This document shows positions 5,840-6,561 of a stretch of DNA of 6,561 bases, piece after piece. The first letter of the stretch is position 1, and every line of letters begins with the position of its first letter. Under the pieces are notes generated by a model. It had not been told where the DNA came from, ran no database searches, and saw only the letters and a list, made by a program, of their open reading frames with translations. The translations under genes and the position numbers were made by a program. This DNA comes from an uncultured Sphingomonadales bacterium (GTDB taxonomy: Bacteria > Pseudomonadota > Alphaproteobacteria > Sphingomonadales > Sphingomonadaceae), in the NCBI GenBank assembly GCA_937898535.1, contig CALDKP010000177.1, forward strand, positions 1 through 6,561, written 5' to 3'.

Positions 5840-5877
5840 GCTGACGCCGCGCGCGTTTAAATCTGCGCGGCGTCGGC
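5840..5877 (+). terminator. GC-rich intercistronic hairpin, possibly a terminator without a T-run
   Basis: GACGCCGCGC (5843-5852) pairs perfectly with GCGCGGCGTC (5865-5874). Outward, G-C, C-G and a T·G wobble extend the stem to 13 pairs (5840-5842 with 5875-5877). The loop is 12 bases and contains TTTAAA. It starts eight bases after the YdcH stop and ends 24 bases before the TerC start. No T-run follows on the + strand (ACGTACAATATAGG), so termination efficiency is doubtful. It may instead stabilise the upstream mRNA end or reduce read-through into terC. Confidence 0.5.
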
Positions 5878-5901
5878 ACGTACAATATAGGAAATGATTT
5901 C

Positions 5902-6561
5902 ATGGAATTTTTGATGATGGACTGGTTGGGCACACCAGTTTGGTTCTGGTTGGCCTTTATCGGCATCGTAATCACGCTCACCGCGTTCGACCTTGGCATT
6001 TTGCACAAGGAAGACAAAGAAATGGGCATCGCCGAAAGCCTGAAGCTCTCGGCGTTTTACATCAGCATTGCGATGCTGTTCGGCCTTTGGGTCTGGTTCC
6101 AAAAGGGAGCAGACATGGGCATGAAATATTACACCGGCTTTTTCATCGAGAAAGCGCTGTCGATTGATAATGTCTTTGTCATCAGCCTGATTTTCACCTT
6201 CTTCGCGATTCCACGGAAATACCAATACCGCGCATTGCTATGGGGCATTATCGCCGTCATCATCTTGCGTGGCCTGATGATTGCCGCTGGCGCTGCCATT
6301 GTGCAGGAATATTATTGGACGCTGTATATCTTCGCGGCTTTCCTGATTGGAACCGGCATCAAGATGCTGTTCTCTGGTGATGAGGAAATGGACGTCGCCA
6401 AGAACCCGGTGGTCAAATATATTTCAACGCATATGCGCGTGACCAAAGAGCTTCATGACGAGAAGTTCTTTGTGAAGGTACAAGATGAAAAGACCGGCAA
6501 GATGGTACGCGCGGCGACGCCATTGTTCCTCGCGCTTGTCGTCATCAACATCGCCGACCTC
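5902..6561 (+). CDS. TerC-family integral membrane protein, N-terminal part (3' end outside the window)
   Basis: The first 220 residues of a TerC-family inner-membrane protein; the frame is still open at the window edge. Hydrophobic segments occur at about residues 13-33, 49-66, 89-104, 111-132 and 139-156, with another starting near 208. Family signatures are FDLGILHK (29-36), with an acidic residue in the first membrane segment, and EKALSIDNVFVISLIFTFF (83-101). The visible end, NIADL, is where TerC proteins normally continue into a second conserved acidic/Ser segment. The charged loop at about 157-207 is cytoplasmic or periplasmic, not decided here. TerC proteins are linked to tellurite resistance and, for better studied members, to manganese export or metal loading of secreted proteins. 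Which applies is not shown. The start at 5902 has AGGA at 5889-5892, nine bases upstream; an in-frame ATG at 5914 is less well placed. Confidence 0.92.
   Translation, partial: MEFLMMDWLGTPVWFWLAFIGIVITLTAFDLGILHKEDKEMGIAESLKLSAFYISIAMLFGLWVWFQKGADMGMKYYTGFFIEKALSIDNVFVISLIFTFFAIPRKYQYRALLWGIIAVIILRGLMIAAGAAIVQEYYWTLYIFAAFLIGTGIKMLFSGDEEMDVAKNPVVKYISTHMRVTKELHDEKFFVKVQDEKTGKMVRAATPLFLALVVINIADL

Noticed and set aside
5881..5886. A -10-like TACAAT directly before terC
   Set aside because: There is no -35 at the right distance, since that position falls in the loop of the GC hairpin. The resulting leader would also barely include the ribosome-binding site.
5404..5901. A yybP-ykoY manganese riboswitch ahead of the TerC gene
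   Set aside because: TerC-family genes sometimes carry this riboswitch, but its conserved GGGGAGUA-type signature is not present, and the gap directly before terC is only 69 bases.
5857..6225. A 122-codon minus-strand open frame over the start of terC
   Set aside because: It overlaps the clear TerC coding frame with its family signatures and has no features of its own.

Overview
The window looks like chromosomal DNA from an alphaproteobacterium, most likely a sphingomonad (Sphingomonadales). This is inferred from the gene order sufS–DUF59–sufA, from the style of a proline-linked subtilisin autotransporter lipoprotein, and from the YdcH and TerC-type proteins. It was not tested by database search. 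The base composition is moderately GC-rich and even across the window. I see no mobile element, CRISPR array, tRNA or rRNA, and no sign of recent transfer. Most of the window is ordinary housekeeping and envelope genes. The less expected signals are RNA-scale inverted repeats at gene boundaries.

Left part (1-1399, + strand): the distal end of a SUF iron-sulfur cluster operon. It holds the C-terminal part of the cysteine desulfurase SufS, a DUF59/MIP18-type assembly protein (SufT-like) and an A-type carrier (SufA/HesB). Both junctions are 4-base ATGA stop/start overlaps, so the three genes are probably translationally coupled. SufS mobilises sulfur from cysteine, and the other two act in cluster maturation and delivery.

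Middle (1396-3786, - strand): a 796-residue S8 (subtilisin-like) serine protease. It has a lipobox, a polyproline linker, a complete Asp/His/Asn/Ser active site and a C-terminal region that looks like an outer-membrane beta-barrel. It is convergent with sufA, and the two stop codons overlap, so there is no intergenic space for a terminator. Its 5' end faces a divergent gene across 106 bases.

Right part (3893-5403, + strand): a HAD-family hydrolase of the pyrimidine 5'-nucleotidase type and dapD (lysine/diaminopimelate pathway), again joined by an ATGA overlap. The hydrolase start codon lies inside an 11-bp imperfect hairpin.

End (5404-6561, + strand): a 234-base non-coding stretch rich in potential RNA structure, including a long bulged hairpin at 5529-5605. 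It is followed by a 64-residue DUF465/YdcH-like protein, a GC-rich intercistronic hairpin and the first 220 residues of a TerC-family membrane protein that runs off the window.
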